From: Myxococcales bacterium
Lineage (GTDB): Bacteria; Myxococcota; Myxococcia; Myxococcales; Myxococcaceae
Length of the DNA stretch: 5,716 bases
NCBI GenBank assembly: GCA_003153055.1
Contig: PMBV01000503.1
Span: forward strand, 1-5,716
Direction of reading: 5' to 3'
In this document: positions 4,970 through 5,716 of the stretch, piece after piece
How positions within the stretch are numbered: the stretch's first letter is position 1
Layout of the letters: the number at the start of each line of letters is the position of its first letter
Notes under the pieces: model-generated
Database searches by the model: none
What the model saw: the letters and a program-made list of their open reading frames with translations, nothing else
What the model was told of the DNA's origin: nothing
Position numbers and translations under genes: made by a program

Positions 4970-5716
4970 CTACAGCTTCTCCCGGGCTGCCCCGGGCAAA
5001 GGCGCTTCGGAGCCGCACAAGGTGACCGACTTGAAGAAACGATCGTAGCGAATGCCTGTGCCGCCGAAGATCGAGCTCAACGGCCCTCCGCGAGAGAGGG
5101 AGAGCCAGATGACGGTCGCCTTGCCCTTGATGTTCCCGAAGGGCACGAAGCGGGGGCGGTCGGTGTTGTCGCCCAGCCCAAAGCGGCTGTCTTCGCTGTT
5201 GTTGCGGTTGTCGCCCATGACGAAGACGTGGCCCTCGGGCACGGTGACCTTCCGCTCCGTGGTGCGCATCAGGGCCAGGGCGTGGTTCGCCGGGTTGTCG
5301 AGGATGTAGTGCGGCCGGCCATCGATGGTCTCGCGGTAGAGCGTCTCGCTCTGGCGGAACCAGTCGTCGGTCACCCACCTCCGGAACATCGCCCCCCACG
5401 ACTCGGTCAGTGGGCTCCGGTCGTCCCAATAGACGTAGTCGGCGGTCTCCTGCACCTTGGGCAGAGGTGTGCCATTGACCGTCACGCCTGCTTCGGTGAA
5501 CTCGAGTGTGTCACCGGGGGTCCCCACCACCCGCTTGATGTAGTCGACCTCGTTGTGCACGGGGTTGTTGAAGACGATGACGTCGCCCCGCTTCGGCGGT
5601 CGCACCAGCACGAAGGGGACGTAGTTGGTGAACGGGAGCCGCACCCCGTAGATGAACTTGTTGACGAAGATCTGATCGCCGATCTCCAGCGTGGGGATCA
5701 TCGAGCCCGAGGGGAT
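4970..5716 (-). CDS. lepB: Signal peptidase I, 5' end off the right edge
   Basis: Leader peptidase cleaves signal peptides from exported proteins at the outer face of the cytoplasmic membrane, using a Ser/Lys dyad. The visible 248 residues begin at IPSGSMIPTL, the box holding the nucleophile (visible Ser5, codon 5702-5704). They continue through RGDVIVF (43-49), YIKRVVGTPGD with the general-base lysine (Lys61, codon 5534-5536), and GDNRNNSEDSRFG (168-180). Both catalytic residues and all downstream boxes are present, so the enzyme should be active. The N-terminal membrane anchor and the true start lie beyond the window; the in-frame ATG at 5701 sits inside the active-site box and is not the start. 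The stretch between the lysine box and the GDNR box (about 70-165) is the variable domain II region, as in the longer LepB type. It appears to be the upstream member of the carA operon. Confidence 0.97.
   Translation of the reverse strand: MPSGSMIPTLEIGDQIFVNKFIYGVRLPFTNYVPFVLVRPPKRGDVIVFNNPVHNEVDYIKRVVGTPGDTLEFTEAGVTVNGTPLPKVQETADYVYWDDRSPLTESWGAMFRRWVTDDWFRQSETLYRETIDGRPHYILDNPANHALALMRTTERKVTVPEGHVFVMGDNRNNSEDSRFGLGDNTDRPRFVPFGNIKGKATVIWLSLSRGGPLSSIFGGTGIRYDRFFKSVTLCGSEAPLPGAAREKL
4981..4996 (-). repeat. GC-rich stem inside the last codons of lepB
   Basis: CCCGGG-GCAG-CCCGGG on the minus strand can form a 6-bp all-GC stem with a 4-base loop, ending about 12 bases before the lepB stop. No T-run follows, so it is not a rho-independent terminator. 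It may simply reflect codon choice for the Pro-Gly-Ala-Ala-Arg stretch. Confidence 0.3.

Noticed and set aside
5699..5701. ATG at 5701 as the lepB start
   Set aside because: The codons just upstream continue the conserved signal peptidase box with the catalytic serine, so the gene must begin outside the window.
1..5716. CRISPR array, tRNA, rRNA, insertion sequence or phage attachment site
   Set aside because: No spaced direct repeats, RNA-gene landmarks, transposase motifs or terminal inverted repeats were found on reading both strands.

Overview
The window is high-GC chromosomal DNA in which every supportable gene lies on the minus strand, so transcription runs from position 5716 down to 1. 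Strong similarity of the Psd and LepB segments to the myxobacterial forms I know, together with GTG starts, a TIGR02266-like PilZ protein and a lipoprotein, suggests a member of the Myxococcota (order Myxococcales). This is inference from recall, not from a search. Six complete genes and two edge-truncated genes fill almost all of the window. The only gap over 100 bases is 117 bp (2620-2736), and no gene-free stretch exceeds 300 bases.

In the direction of transcription, the right half (5716-2737) looks like one operon. It holds the 3' part of lepB (signal peptidase I), a small single-pass membrane protein, carA (glutaminase subunit of carbamoyl-phosphate synthetase) and a conserved-looking protein of unknown function. 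The joins are tight: 39 bp, then two ATGA stop/start overlaps. No carB is adjacent to carA within the window. The lepB/small-membrane-protein pairing resembles the lepB-DUF4845 neighbourhood known in other Proteobacteria.

After the 117-bp gap, which contains a credible stem-loop, comes a second set of genes (2619-1). These encode a PilZ-domain protein with intact c-di-GMP-binding motifs, a calcineurin-like metallophosphoesterase with a full metal-ligand set, a predicted outer-membrane lipoprotein, and phosphatidylserine decarboxylase (psd). psd overlaps the lipoprotein gene by 8 bp and runs off the left edge just past its self-cleavage site.

Taken together the window mixes envelope functions (signal peptide removal, a lipoprotein, phosphatidylethanolamine synthesis), nucleotide and arginine precursor supply, and a second-messenger effector. 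It contains no mobile element, CRISPR array, rRNA or tRNA gene that I can see. It reads as a conserved core-genome region rather than an accessory island. The points most worth a second look are the DUF4845-like protein beside lepB, the unknown gene coupled to carA, and the folded leader of the PilZ gene.
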